Translations under genes and position numbers: made by a program | Shown: one piece after another, positions 54,410 through 62,484 of the stretch | Layout of the letters: the number at the start of each line of letters is the position of its first letter | Position numbering within the stretch: position 1 is the stretch's first letter | Source of the DNA: Bradyrhizobium sp. C9 | GTDB taxonomy: Bacteria > Pseudomonadota > Alphaproteobacteria > Rhizobiales > Xanthobacteraceae | Direction: 5' to 3' | NCBI RefSeq assembly: GCF_002532045.1 | Contig: NZ_NWTG01000001.1 | Span: forward strand, 496,001 to 560,000 | DNA length: 64,000 bases | Notes under the pieces: model-generated | What the model was told of the DNA's origin: nothing | What the model saw: the letters and a program-made list of their open reading frames with translations, nothing else | Databases searched by the model: none

Positions 54410-54739
54410 GCACCAGATCGGGGAAGCCTAGCGTCGGGTTCCGGTGCCAGCAAGGGCGCACAGCTGCGCCATTGGTAGGCGTGGCGAAGGGGAGATGCCT
54501 ATCTCTTCAGCTCGCCCGGCTCGCGGCAGGCTAATCGCATCTAGCCTGCCTCCACAGGGGCGCACTGCCAAAATATCGAAAACAACCCCATGCACAGTAG
54601 CCGGAAGCGTACCTGCATTCGACAGGTCAACTTGACATGTCGGGCAAATCAGTGGCACTATTCTATTATTCCGAAATTGCGCAGGCGTGTTTCCCCTCTC
54701 CCGTGAGAACGGGGAGAGGGAAAATTGAGACTGCCCAGC
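54410..54739. other. 330-base gap with palindrome and hairpin
   Basis: This gap lies between the binding-protein gene start and the ppk2 3' end. It contains an operator-like palindrome (54621-54641, arms GACA-GTCAA / TTGAC-TGTC around one C, with a G/A mismatch) and a GC hairpin (54694-54720). A frame starting at 54637 runs antisense into ppk2 and is not accepted as a gene. Confidence 0.45.
54694..54720. terminator. 9-bp GC hairpin at the ppk2 3' end
   Basis: CCCTCTCCC (54694-54702) pairs with GGGAGAGGG (54712-54720) around 9 bases, 20 bases after the ppk2 stop. Flanks lack a good T-run on either strand. It resembles the CTCTCCC repeat arms at 53367-53486, so it may be a degenerate copy doing the work of a terminator. 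Confidence 0.45.
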
Positions 54740-55702
54740 TCAATACCGTCCCGGCACGTACATCTCCGGCGGGATCGGGCCGCGGTGATAGTCGGGGTTG
54801 CGCACCCGCGGCGGCAGCACCACCGGTTGGTGGATGACCTGCTGATAGGGGATCCGGCTCAACAAATGCGAGATGCAGTTGAGCCGGGCGCGCTTCTTGT
54901 CGACGGCATCGACGATCCACCACGGCGAGTCGGGCAAATGGGTGCGCTCCAGCATCGTCTCCTTGGCCTTGGTGTAGAGCTCCCAGCGGGTGCGCGCCTC
55001 GACATCCATCGGGCTCAGCTTCCATTGCTTCAGCGGATCGTGGATCCGCATCGAGAAGCGAAACGCCTGTTCCTCGTCGGTGATCGAGAACCAGTACTTC
55101 AGCAGGATGGTGCCAGAGCGGATCAGCATGCGCTCGAATTCCGGCACCGACTTGAAGAACTCCTCATATTGCTCGTCGGTGCAGAACCCCATCACCTTCT
55201 CGACGCCGGCGCGGTTGTACCAGCTGCGATCGAACAGCACGATCTCGCCGCCGGCCGGCAGGTGCGAGACATAGCGCTGGAAGTACCATTGCGTGCGTTC
55301 GCGCTCGTTCGGCGCCGGCAGCGCCGCGACGCGGCAGATGCGCGGGTTGAGCCGCTGGGTGATGCGCTTGATGACGCCGCCCTTGCCGGCGGAATCGCGG
55401 CCCTCGAACAGCACCACGACCTTCTGCTTCTCGTGCTGCACCCAGTCCTGCAACTTGACGAGCTCGCCCTGCAGCCTCAGTAATTCGCGGAAGTAGAGCT
55501 TGCGGTCGATCGATGGCTGTCGGGCGGCGCCGTCGTGGTCGAGCTCGTCGAGCCTCATGTCGTCGAGCTCGAGCTCGAGTTCCTCGTCGAGGCTGTCGGC
55601 CATCTCCTGATGGATGCGGGCGCGCAAGGCTTCGTCGCGGTAGGCTTCGTCGCGCAAGGCTTCATCTCGGGTGGCTTCGTCGGTGAGGTCGGAGGCGGTC
55701 AT
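54740..55702 (-). CDS. ppk2: Polyphosphate kinase 2
   Basis: A 320-residue PPK2-family enzyme moving phosphate between polyphosphate and nucleotides. Walker A is FEGRDSAGKGGVIKRI, the Walker B region is FDRSWYNRAGVEKVMGF, and the lid segment ERERTQWYFQRY follows family form. SPMDVEARTRWELYTKAKETML is also typical. The first 60 residues are an acidic extension, partly a repeat of R-D-E-A-[LY] coded by 15-bp units (55621-55680). Direction of reaction (ADP to ATP, or GDP to GTP) cannot be read from sequence. Confidence 0.9.
   Translation of the reverse strand: MTASDLTDEATRDEALRDEAYRDEALRARIHQEMADSLDEELELELDDMRLDELDHDGAARQPSIDRKLYFRELLRLQGELVKLQDWVQHEKQKVVVLFEGRDSAGKGGVIKRITQRLNPRICRVAALPAPNERERTQWYFQRYVSHLPAGGEIVLFDRSWYNRAGVEKVMGFCTDEQYEEFFKSVPEFERMLIRSGTILLKYWFSITDEEQAFRFSMRIHDPLKQWKLSPMDVEARTRWELYTKAKETMLERTHLPDSPWWIVDAVDKKRARLNCISHLLSRIPYQQVIHQPVVLPPRVRNPDYHRGPIPPEMYVPGRY
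55621..55680 (-). repeat. Four 15-bp tandem units inside ppk2
   Basis: Four degenerate 15-bp units sharing GGCTTCGTC run in frame through the start of ppk2 and encode R-D-E-A-L, R-D-E-A-Y, R-D-E-A-L and T-D-E-A-T type pentads. Unit number could change by slippage without breaking the frame. Confidence 0.75.
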
Positions 55703-55849
55703 GAAGGTCCGTCTTTCAGTATGTTAGATGGAGCGACGGGAGCATTGACGGGCGATGTTACCCCTCTATGACAACGGCATGACCGCTGTTTCACGCGAGC
55801 GCGCGGACTGTGCTAACAAGCGCTGACAAGATCAAAAAAGGAGACGCCG

Positions 55850-57022
55850 ATGATTTCGCTCACGCCAAAAGACGTCCTGCCGGAGGACGGCACCGCCGGC
55901 ACGCTGGTCGGACGGGTCTGGCTGCCGCAGGCCGGCGGACCCGCCGTGGTTGCGGTGCGGGCTGACGGCGTGTTCGACGTCACCGCGCGTTACCCCACTG
56001 TGAGCGCGTTGTGCGAGGAGGCCGATCCCGCGGCCGCGTTGCGCGGCACGCGCGGCGAGCGGATCGGCGATTTCGAGGCCATTCTCGCCAACACGCCGCC
56101 CGACGGGCGCGACGTGACAAAACCACATCTGCTCGCGCCGGTCGATTTGCAGGTGCTGAAAGCCGCCGGCGTCACCTTCGCGATCTCGATGCTCGAGCGC
56201 GTGATCGAGGAGCGGGCGCGCGGCAATCCGTCGTCGGCGGAGGCGATCCGCAAGGAAGTGGTGCGCCTCGTCGGCGACGATCTCTCCAAGCTGAAGCCCG
56301 GCTCCGAACAGGCGATGCGGTTGAAGCAGGTGCTGATCGACCAGAACGCCTGGAGCCAGTATCTCGAGGTTGGGATCGGCCCCGACGCCGAGGTGTTCAC
56401 CAAGGCGCCGACGCTGTCCTCGGTCGGCACGGGCATGGATGCCGGGCTGCATCCGAAGTCGACCTGGAATAATCCGGAGCCGGAGGTCGTGCTCGTCGTT
56501 TCCGCCGCCGGCAAGATCGTCGGCGCCGCGCTCGGCAACGACGTCAACCTGCGCGACTTCGAAGGCCGCTCGGCGCTGCTGTTGTCGAAGGCCAAGGACA
56601 ACAATGCGTCCTGCGCGATCGGCCCGTTGCTCCGGCTGTTCGATCAGACCTTCTCGCTCGACGACGTCAGGAAGATGGATGTCGGCCTTACCGTGAGAGG
56701 CGCCGACGGCTTCGTGCTCGAGGGCCATTCCTCGATCAGCAAGATCAGCCGCGATCCGACCGATCTGGTCGCCCAGACCATCGGGCCCGTGCATCAATAT
56801 CCCGATGGATTTGCGCTGTTCCTCGGCACGATGTTTGCGCCGGTGAAGGACCGCGACACCAAGGGCGAAGGCTTCACCCACAAGCGCGACGACATCGTCA
56901 CCATCGACGCGCCGCAGCTCGGCAAGCTCGTCAACCGCATGCGGGGCAGCGACGAATGCGAGCCATGGACCATCGGCGTTGGCGCGTTGATGAAGAACCT
57001 CGCACAGCGCAAGGTACTGTGA
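55850..57022 (+). CDS. Fumarylacetoacetate hydrolase family protein
   Basis: A 390-residue enzyme. The N-terminal 90 residues are an extra domain. The FAH fold includes KAAGVTFAISMLERVIEER, the metal-binding acidic motif WNNPEPEVVLVVSAAGKIVGAALGNDVNLRDFEG and the C-terminal GEGFTHKRDDIVTIDAPQLG. Long FAH members of this type include sugar-acid dehydratases (2-keto-3-deoxy-arabinonate type) and acylpyruvases. GGAG precedes the ATG. It is divergent from ppk2. A place in sugar-acid or aromatic breakdown is possible. Confidence 0.82.
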   Translation: MISLTPKDVLPEDGTAGTLVGRVWLPQAGGPAVVAVRADGVFDVTARYPTVSALCEEADPAAALRGTRGERIGDFEAILANTPPDGRDVTKPHLLAPVDLQVLKAAGVTFAISMLERVIEERARGNPSSAEAIRKEVVRLVGDDLSKLKPGSEQAMRLKQVLIDQNAWSQYLEVGIGPDAEVFTKAPTLSSVGTGMDAGLHPKSTWNNPEPEVVLVVSAAGKIVGAALGNDVNLRDFEGRSALLLSKAKDNNASCAIGPLLRLFDQTFSLDDVRKMDVGLTVRGADGFVLEGHSSISKISRDPTDLVAQTIGPVHQYPDGFALFLGTMFAPVKDRDTKGEGFTHKRDDIVTIDAPQLGKLVNRMRGSDECEPWTIGVGALMKNLAQRKVL

Positions 57023-57030
57023 GCTAGAGC

Positions 57031-57079
57031 GCAGGGTGGGTTGGCTCGACAGGCCGCGTGACGGCGTAACCCACCCTGC
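57031..57079. repeat. Short inverted repeat after the FAH gene
   Basis: GCAGGGTGGGTT (57031-57042) pairs perfectly with AACCCACCCTGC (57068-57079) around 25 bases. The GGTGGGTT...AACCCACC core is a familiar bradyrhizobial intergenic element. Its place 8 bases after a stop suggests it also ends transcription. Confidence 0.65.
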
Positions 57080-57309
57080 CACGTGGCGCTGTGCGGTGAC
57101 GTGCTATTGTGCTTGCTGACGCCGCAAGCACTGCCGAACATGTTCAGAAACCTGCGCGGCAGGTCAATCGCGTGCTGCAACTTGAGGGCGCGCGGATGCA
57201 TGAAATTCGGAGCGACCGCTTGTCGCGCCGTTATGTGATCTAGTTCATCCTCGTTCGCGCTGTTCCGCTTCAGCATATTGGCTCGACGCGAACAGAAGGA
57301 GTCGCGGAC

Positions 57310-57417
57310 ATGAGCGAGCAGCCATCAAATGGAATGCCCGAATGGCTCACGACCGACATGCTGGTGATCGCGGTTTCGCTGGCAATCATCGTGATCGGCA
57401 TATGGATCGCGCCGTAG
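57310..57417 (+). CDS. 35-residue single-pass membrane peptide
   Basis: A short frame with AAGGAG 8 bases before its ATG. The peptide has a polar N-terminus (MSEQPSNGMPEWLTTD) and one helix of about 18 hydrophobic residues (MLVIAVSLAIIVIGIWIAP), ending at TAG. A strong RBS, a clean membrane segment and an otherwise empty gap support it as real. It would sit in the inner membrane. Function is unknown; small partners of transporters or cytochromes look like this. Confidence 0.6.
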   Translation: MSEQPSNGMPEWLTTDMLVIAVSLAIIVIGIWIAP

Positions 57418-57495
57418 CCCGGTTGCTCCGGCTGGTTGCCCCGCCGAGATGCCACGGGTTGGTATCCGGCAAAGCGCGTGAGGCGATCGCGCGCC

Positions 57496-59121
57496 TCACA
57501 AGCCCATCATCCGGAAGATCATGCCTCCGATATAGGGGCCGTGATGGTGATGACGGCGATGATGGGTTCGCGGCGGTTCTTCGCCGCCAGCGGCCGCCAT
57601 CGCGCTCCTGCCGCCGTCACGCTCGGGGCCGATCGCATCGAACGCGGCCTTTTGCTCGTCGCTGAGCGCTCCGTAGAAGCCATCCAGGGCCGGACGCACC
57701 GTGCCGATCGCCTGCAGCATGGAATCGAGTCGTGCCTCGACCGCCGCAAGGCGTGCCGGTGGCGTGCGCGCGTCGACGGGCGGACAGGACGATTTCAAGG
57801 TGTCCTCGGCCTTTGTCGCTGCATCCCGCAAGGCGTCGAGGCTCGCCCGCTGCGCGTCGGTCGGCTTGACTTCGCGCTCGATGATGTCGCCGGGCCATGC
57901 GATGGGGACAGGCTGCGCCGTATTGCAACTGCCGTTGTCCGCCGTCGCTTCGCGCTGGCCGCGGTGCTGATCTGCCACCAGCGCCGTCACCTTGGCTTTC
58001 TGATCGTCGCTGAGCAGCCCGTAGAACTTGTCCAGCGCCGGCTGCAGAATGCCGACCGCGTCGCGCATGGCCTGGAGGCGCTGCTGCATCGCTGCGAGAC
58101 GGCTCGGCGCGGTCAACGGCACGTCCTTTGGGCACGAATTGAGAATGGTCGCGGATGCCTTCTGCGAAGCGCCGGCGAGGTCGTCGAGTGCGGCACTCTG
58201 CTCCGCGTTGGGTTGAATGGCGCTGCGGAATTGCTCGATCGGGAAGCCCGCGATATCGCTCCTGTCGCTGCCGCACATGTCGGCAAGGGTCGTGGCTTGG
58301 GTCGTGGCTTGGCCGGTGGCCCGCGATCGACGCGTGACCGGTGGCCGCGGACCGGTATAACCGGGCAGGTAGTAGGCATAGCCGCTCAAGGCATCGTAGT
58401 CGTATGGAGCGAACAGGCCGGCATAGAGATCGCCATAGCCGTAATCCCAGAAGTACGGGTCGTAGCCCCAGCCCCACCAGGCGTAGTCATAGAGATCGTA
58501 ATAGGCATAGGGCCAGAAGATCGGGCCGACCCAGCCATAGCCGCCGTTCGGATGGCGCCACCAGCCAACGCCGCCCATGGCGGCTCCGGCGGCGGCCGTC
58601 GTGATTGCGGCGCGAGTCATCGGATTGCGCAAGCCGCCGGGCTGGCGCAGGGCAGCGCTGACCTGACGCGAGGTCAGCGCGTGTCCCACGGCGCTCGCAT
58701 TGTGCCGCATCGCGGTCGGGGAGGCGGCATGACGGCCGGCAGCTACGCTCGGCGCGACGCGCGCGGCATGAGCGGCGGGCCGGAATTGGTTATGACGCGC
58801 GCCGGAGCTACCGCTGAGTCTCGTGCCTCCTCTTGCCGCGGGATGAATGGTGTGAAAGCCGCCGCCACGCCCGCCGCCGGCGTGAAATCCGCCACCGTGG
58901 AAACCGCCTCCGTGGAAGCCGCCTCCGCCCCCATGAAAGCCACCCCCGCCGCCATGAAATCCGCCCCCGCCGTGACCACCACCGCCGTGGCCGCCACCGC
59001 CATGACCGCCGCCGCCGCCGCGAGCATAGGCGCCGCCTGCGAACAGCGCGGCCGATGCCGCGACTGCAAGGATCGCGGCGAACGTCAACACGACGTGTTT
59101 GCTACGGGCGGCCCTCAGCAT
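57496..59121 (-). CDS. Gly/His-rich exported protein with two LTXXQ (Spy-like) domains
   Basis: A 541-residue protein. Residues 1-34 are a signal peptide (AGGAYA). Residues 35-90 are runs of GGGGH and GGGFH. An Ala/Arg-rich stretch, then a Tyr/Trp-rich segment (about 185-255, YAYYDLYDYAWWGWGYDPYFWDYGYG) follow. The C-terminal half holds two similar helical domains (about 285-395 and 405-510), each with a CGS or GSC cysteine, P-x2-A-Q-R/Q-A/S-LD and LSDDQKAKV or LSDEQKAAF, the LTXXQ pattern of Spy/CpxP. The tail is His-rich. A periplasmic chaperone or envelope-stress role is inferred. Confidence 0.75.
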   Translation of the reverse strand: MLRAARSKHVVLTFAAILAVAASAALFAGGAYARGGGGGHGGGGHGGGGHGGGGFHGGGGGFHGGGGGFHGGGFHGGGFHAGGGRGGGFHTIHPAARGGTRLSGSSGARHNQFRPAAHAARVAPSVAAGRHAASPTAMRHNASAVGHALTSRQVSAALRQPGGLRNPMTRAAITTAAAGAAMGGVGWWRHPNGGYGWVGPIFWPYAYYDLYDYAWWGWGYDPYFWDYGYGDLYAGLFAPYDYDALSGYAYYLPGYTGPRPPVTRRSRATGQATTQATTLADMCGSDRSDIAGFPIEQFRSAIQPNAEQSAALDDLAGASQKASATILNSCPKDVPLTAPSRLAAMQQRLQAMRDAVGILQPALDKFYGLLSDDQKAKVTALVADQHRGQREATADNGSCNTAQPVPIAWPGDIIEREVKPTDAQRASLDALRDAATKAEDTLKSSCPPVDARTPPARLAAVEARLDSMLQAIGTVRPALDGFYGALSDEQKAAFDAIGPERDGGRSAMAAAGGEEPPRTHHRRHHHHGPYIGGMIFRMMGL

Positions 59122-59268
59122 TTCTGCTCACCTCCGGATACTCAGTGATGCCTGAGATCAACATCGCAAGCCGCCGCCGGGTTCCCGCGGGCGATCCGGT
59201 CGCGAGGATTTAATTTGCAGCGCGGGACCTGCGGCGAGGACGGCGGCCGAAAAGCACAGCCTTACCGG

Positions 59269-60027
59269 TCAGTGCGCGACGAAGCCGCCGTCGACGGGTA
59301 GCGCGACGCCAAGGACCAGGCTCGCGGCCGGACTGCACAGCCACAGCACGGCGGCGGCAACCTCGTCGGGCTTGCCCATCCGGCCGATCGGCTGCTGCTT
59401 CAGAAATTCCTTCATCGCGTTGGGATCGATGGCGTCGCCCATCGGCGTCTCGATGCAGCCCGGGCAAATCGCGTTGACGCGGATGCCTTCGGCGGCGACA
59501 TCAAGCGCGGCGCTCTTGGTCAGACCGATCACCCCATGTTTGCTGGCGTGATAGGCGGCGCGGCCGGGCAAACCCACCAGTCCACCGAGCGACGAACAGT
59601 TCACGATCGCGCCGCTGCGCTGTCGCTTCATCTGAAGCAGCTCGTGCTTCATGAAGGTCCAGACGCCGCGCAGGTTGACTTGCTGCACGTCGTCATACCC
59701 GTCTCCGGTCTCCTCGTTCATCGGGCACATTGGGCCGAGAATGCCGGCATTGTTGTAGGCCATGTCGAGCCGGCCGAACTGCGCGACCGCGCGATCGACC
59801 GCAGTCTTAGCCAGCCTCTCGTCCGACACGTCGCCAACGATGGCAATCGCTTTGGCGCCGGCGGAAGTCAGTTCTCCCGCGACCGCATTCAGTTTCTCCT
59901 CGCTTCGGTCGACCAGGATCACGGTAGCCCCGGCCTTTGCGAACGCCTTGGCGGTGGCCGCACCCAGGCCCGAGCTCGCGCCGGTGACGAGTGCGACTTG
60001 GCCGGTGAAGTCGTAGGTGGGGTTCAT
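59269..60027 (-). CDS. Short-chain dehydrogenase/reductase
   Basis: A 252-residue classical SDR. The cofactor loop is VTGASSGLGAATAKAF, NNAG is in MAYNNAGILGP, and the catalytic Ser and Y-x-x-x-K lie in NCSSLGGLVGLPGRAAYHASK. It closely resembles the SDR at 61706-62467 in length and motifs, so the pair looks like paralogues flanking the LysR gene. It is followed upstream on the same strand by a cupin gene (32-base gap), probably one transcript. Confidence 0.86.
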   Translation of the reverse strand: MNPTYDFTGQVALVTGASSGLGAATAKAFAKAGATVILVDRSEEKLNAVAGELTSAGAKAIAIVGDVSDERLAKTAVDRAVAQFGRLDMAYNNAGILGPMCPMNEETGDGYDDVQQVNLRGVWTFMKHELLQMKRQRSGAIVNCSSLGGLVGLPGRAAYHASKHGVIGLTKSAALDVAAEGIRVNAICPGCIETPMGDAIDPNAMKEFLKQQPIGRMGKPDEVAAAVLWLCSPAASLVLGVALPVDGGFVAH

Positions 60028-60059
60028 GGTGGATTTCCTTTCATTTCATCGCGGCCGGA

Positions 60060-60614
60060 TCACTTGCGGTATTGCTCGTCGCTGACCTTTTCCAGCCAAT
60101 CGACATTCTTGCCGTCGCGCGATTCCGTGATGGCGATATGGGTCATTGCGGTCGTCGTGGTCGCGCCATGCCAGTGCTTCTCGCCAGGCGGAAACCAGAC
60201 GACGTCGCCGGGACGAATCTCTTCGACGGGTCCGCCCGCGCTTTGCACCCAGCCGAGACCTGACGTGACGATCAAGGTCTGGCCGAGAGGATGGGTGTGC
60301 CACATCGTGCGGGCGCCGGGCTCGAAGGTGACGTGCCCGCCGTTGATACGGGCGGGATCTCCGACCTGGAACAGCGGATCGACGTGGACCGCGCCGGTGA
60401 ACCAGGCCTCAGGCCCCTTGCCTGAGGGACGTGAGCCGCAGCGTTTGATATCCATCGTTCCGATCCTTTTCTCTGTCATGTCCAGCGTGGCCGGAGCGGC
60501 GGCAAGGTTGCTGTGCGGGGCCCCGGCCACGAGGCCGCCTGCAACCGCCAGTATGTGCCTTCGCGTGACTGCCGCGCTTTTTCCGCGCAGAAGCCGGGCG
60601 TCCGATCGATCCAT
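60060..60614 (-). CDS. Exported cupin-domain protein
   Basis: A 184-residue protein. A Tat-like signal, [24 protein letters not shown], covers about 17-40. The single cupin has metal ligands in [25 protein letters not shown] and [20 protein letters not shown]. It resembles small periplasmic cupins of the mandelonitrile-lyase/carboxymuconolactone group. It is first in a two-gene unit with the SDR and divergent from the LysR gene. Enzyme activity is not proven. Confidence 0.8.
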   Translation of the reverse strand: MDRSDARLLRGKSAAVTRRHILAVAGGLVAGAPHSNLAAAPATLDMTEKRIGTMDIKRCGSRPSGKGPEAWFTGAVHVDPLFQVGDPARINGGHVTFEPGARTMWHTHPLGQTLIVTSGLGWVQSAGGPVEEIRPGDVVWFPPGEKHWHGATTTTAMTHIAITESRDGKNVDWLEKVSDEQYRK

Positions 60615-60682
60615 GGACCATAGTTCCGTCTGCTCACGGGGCGACGCTATCGAGGTCGCCGCCTGCGCAGGATTTAATGCAT

Positions 60683-60703
60683 GCGGCTATAACGACTAGC
60701 CGC
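60683..60703. promoter_or_regulatory. Palindromic LysR-type site in the divergent promoter
   Basis: GCGGCTA (60683-60689) and TAGCCGC (60697-60703) are perfect arms around 7 bases, between the cupin and LysR starts. TATAAT at 60704-60709, just beside it, fits a -10 box for the LysR gene. This is the usual place for a LysR regulator to bind, repress itself and activate the divergent gene. Confidence 0.62.
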
Positions 60704-60738
60704 TATAATCGGCATGGACTTAGAAACTGGATCGATAA

Positions 60739-61632
60739 ATGAAGCGCGGCCATCTCGATGACCTCTCGGCTTTCGTGATCGTCGCCCGCGAGGGCAGTTT
60801 CACCAAGGCAGCTGCCAAGCTAGGCGTTTCGCAATCCGCGCTCAGCTACACCATCAAGCAGCTCGAGGCGCGCCTGAAGCTGCGTCTCCTGACCCGTACC
60901 ACGCGCAGTGTCTCGCCGACCGCGGCCGGGGAGCGGCTGCTGCGCAGCATCGGTCCGCGTCTCGCGGAAATCGAGGCGGAGCTCGCGGCCCTGAGCGAAT
61001 TGAGTGAAAAGCCCTCCGGCACCATTCGTATCACCGCCACTGAATATGCCACCAACGCTGTGCTGCTGCCAAAGCTTGCCAAGCTTCTGCGCTCATATCC
61101 GGACATCAAGGTCGAGATCATCTGCGACTACGGCCTGACTGACATCGTCACTGAACGTTTTGACGCCGGCGTGCGCGATGGCGAGCAGGTCGCCAAGGAC
61201 ATGATTGCCGTGCGCATCGGCCCCGACGCGCGCATGGCGGTGGTCGGCTCTCCGTCCTATTTCCGGTCTCGACGCGAGCCGAAGAAGCCGCAGGAGCTGG
61301 TCGAGCACAATTGCGTCAATCTGCGCCTGCCCACCCATGGCGGGCTATACGCCTGGGAATTCGAGAAGGGGGCGCGGGAACTCAAGGTGAGGGTCGAGGG
61401 CCAGCTGTTTTTCAACACCACGAGCCAGATGCTGGAAGCGGCGCTCGCGGGTCTCGGCTTGACCTACCTGCCGGAAGGCCTGGTTCAACCGTATGTCAAC
61501 AAGGGCCGCCTCAAGCGGGTGCTCGAGGATTGGTGCGCTCCTTATCCGGGCTACCATCTCTATTACCCGAGCCGGCGCCAGCCATCTGCGGCTTTCGCGC
61601 TCCTTGTCGAAGCGCTGCGGCATCGCGACTAG
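60739..61632 (+). CDS. LysR-family transcriptional regulator
   Basis: A 297-residue regulator. The winged helix at 5-64 reads LDDLSAFVIVAREGSFTKAAAKLGVSQSALSYTIKQLEARL. The effector domain starts near 90 (GTIRITATEYATNAVLLPKL). It belongs to the PtxR/DsdC-like subgroup often found beside SDR, cupin and carboxymuconolactone decarboxylase genes. It is divergent from the cupin-SDR pair and convergent with the second SDR, and probably controls at least the first. Confidence 0.88.
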   Translation: MKRGHLDDLSAFVIVAREGSFTKAAAKLGVSQSALSYTIKQLEARLKLRLLTRTTRSVSPTAAGERLLRSIGPRLAEIEAELAALSELSEKPSGTIRITATEYATNAVLLPKLAKLLRSYPDIKVEIICDYGLTDIVTERFDAGVRDGEQVAKDMIAVRIGPDARMAVVGSPSYFRSRREPKKPQELVEHNCVNLRLPTHGGLYAWEFEKGARELKVRVEGQLFFNTTSQMLEAALAGLGLTYLPEGLVQPYVNKGRLKRVLEDWCAPYPGYHLYYPSRRQPSAAFALLVEALRHRD

Positions 61633-61705
61633 CGCGATAGTTATTTGCTCGCTGCCGGCTTGGCCCACCTCTCCCAAGGGAGCAATGAAGCTCCGGCGTC
61701 TGCTC

Positions 61706-62467
61706 TCATCGGATCGTATATCCGCCATCCACTGTCAGCGCATGACCGACCATGAAGCTTGCGGCGGAGCTACACAGCCAGAGCACGGCATTCGCGATCT
61801 CCTCGGGACGGCCAAGCCGGCCGATCGGGACGTCCTTTAGCATCGCGCCAAGAGCGTCGGCCTGGGTTTGCATCATCTTGTCGAGCATCCCGGTATGAAT
61901 GATGCCCGGACAAACGGCGTTGATCCGGATGCCTCTTGCCGCATAGTCCAGCGCCGCGCTCTTGGTGAGGCCAAGCACGCCGTGCTTGGAAGCCTGGTAG
62001 GTCCCGCGTTTCGCGCCGCCGACCAATCCTCCAATCGACGAGCAGTTGACGATGGCGCCGCTGCCTTGCCTCAGCATCTGGCGCAGCTCGAACCGCATGC
62101 AGCTCCAGACGCCGCGGAGATTGACACCCATGACGCGGTCAAAATCCTCGCGGGTCGCCTCCGCGGCTTCCGCGACCACGTTCTGAACGCCGGCGTTGTT
62201 GTAGGCGGCATCGAGCCGACCGAAGGTCGCGACGGTGCGCTCCACCATCGCTTCGACCTCCGCATCGTCGGCGACGTCGCATCGGATGGCGAGAGTCTTG
62301 TGCCCCCGGGCGGATAGTTCCGCGGCGGCGGACGCCACCGCCATTTTGTTGGTATCGGCCAGCACCACCGCTGCGCCTGCCTCCGCAAAGGCCTTCGCCG
62401 CCGCAAGGCCGAGCCCTGATCCCGCGCCGGTGACGAGGGCAACCTGGTTGTCGAACGATATGTTCAC
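61706..62467 (-). CDS. Short-chain dehydrogenase/reductase, paralogue of the SDR at 59269
   Basis: A 253-residue classical SDR. It shows VTGAGSGLGLAAAKAF, NNAG in AYNNAGVQN, and catalytic Ser and Y-x-x-x-K in NCSSIGGLVGGAKRGTYQASK. The C-terminus is VGHALTVDGGYTIR. It lies 17 bases downstream of a carboxymuconolactone decarboxylase-like gene on the same strand, forming a second two-gene unit. Substrate unknown; quinone or keto compound reduction is a reasonable guess for this kind of cluster. Confidence 0.86.
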   Translation of the reverse strand: MNISFDNQVALVTGAGSGLGLAAAKAFAEAGAAVVLADTNKMAVASAAAELSARGHKTLAIRCDVADDAEVEAMVERTVATFGRLDAAYNNAGVQNVVAEAAEATREDFDRVMGVNLRGVWSCMRFELRQMLRQGSGAIVNCSSIGGLVGGAKRGTYQASKHGVLGLTKSAALDYAARGIRINAVCPGIIHTGMLDKMMQTQADALGAMLKDVPIGRLGRPEEIANAVLWLCSSAASFMVGHALTVDGGYTIR

Positions 62468-62484
62468 GACGCGTGCCTTTGGCC

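Noticed and set aside
54637..54837. Small open frame starting ATG-TCG-GGC after the ppk2 hairpin gap
   Set aside because: It has no RBS and runs antisense into the ppk2 coding region.
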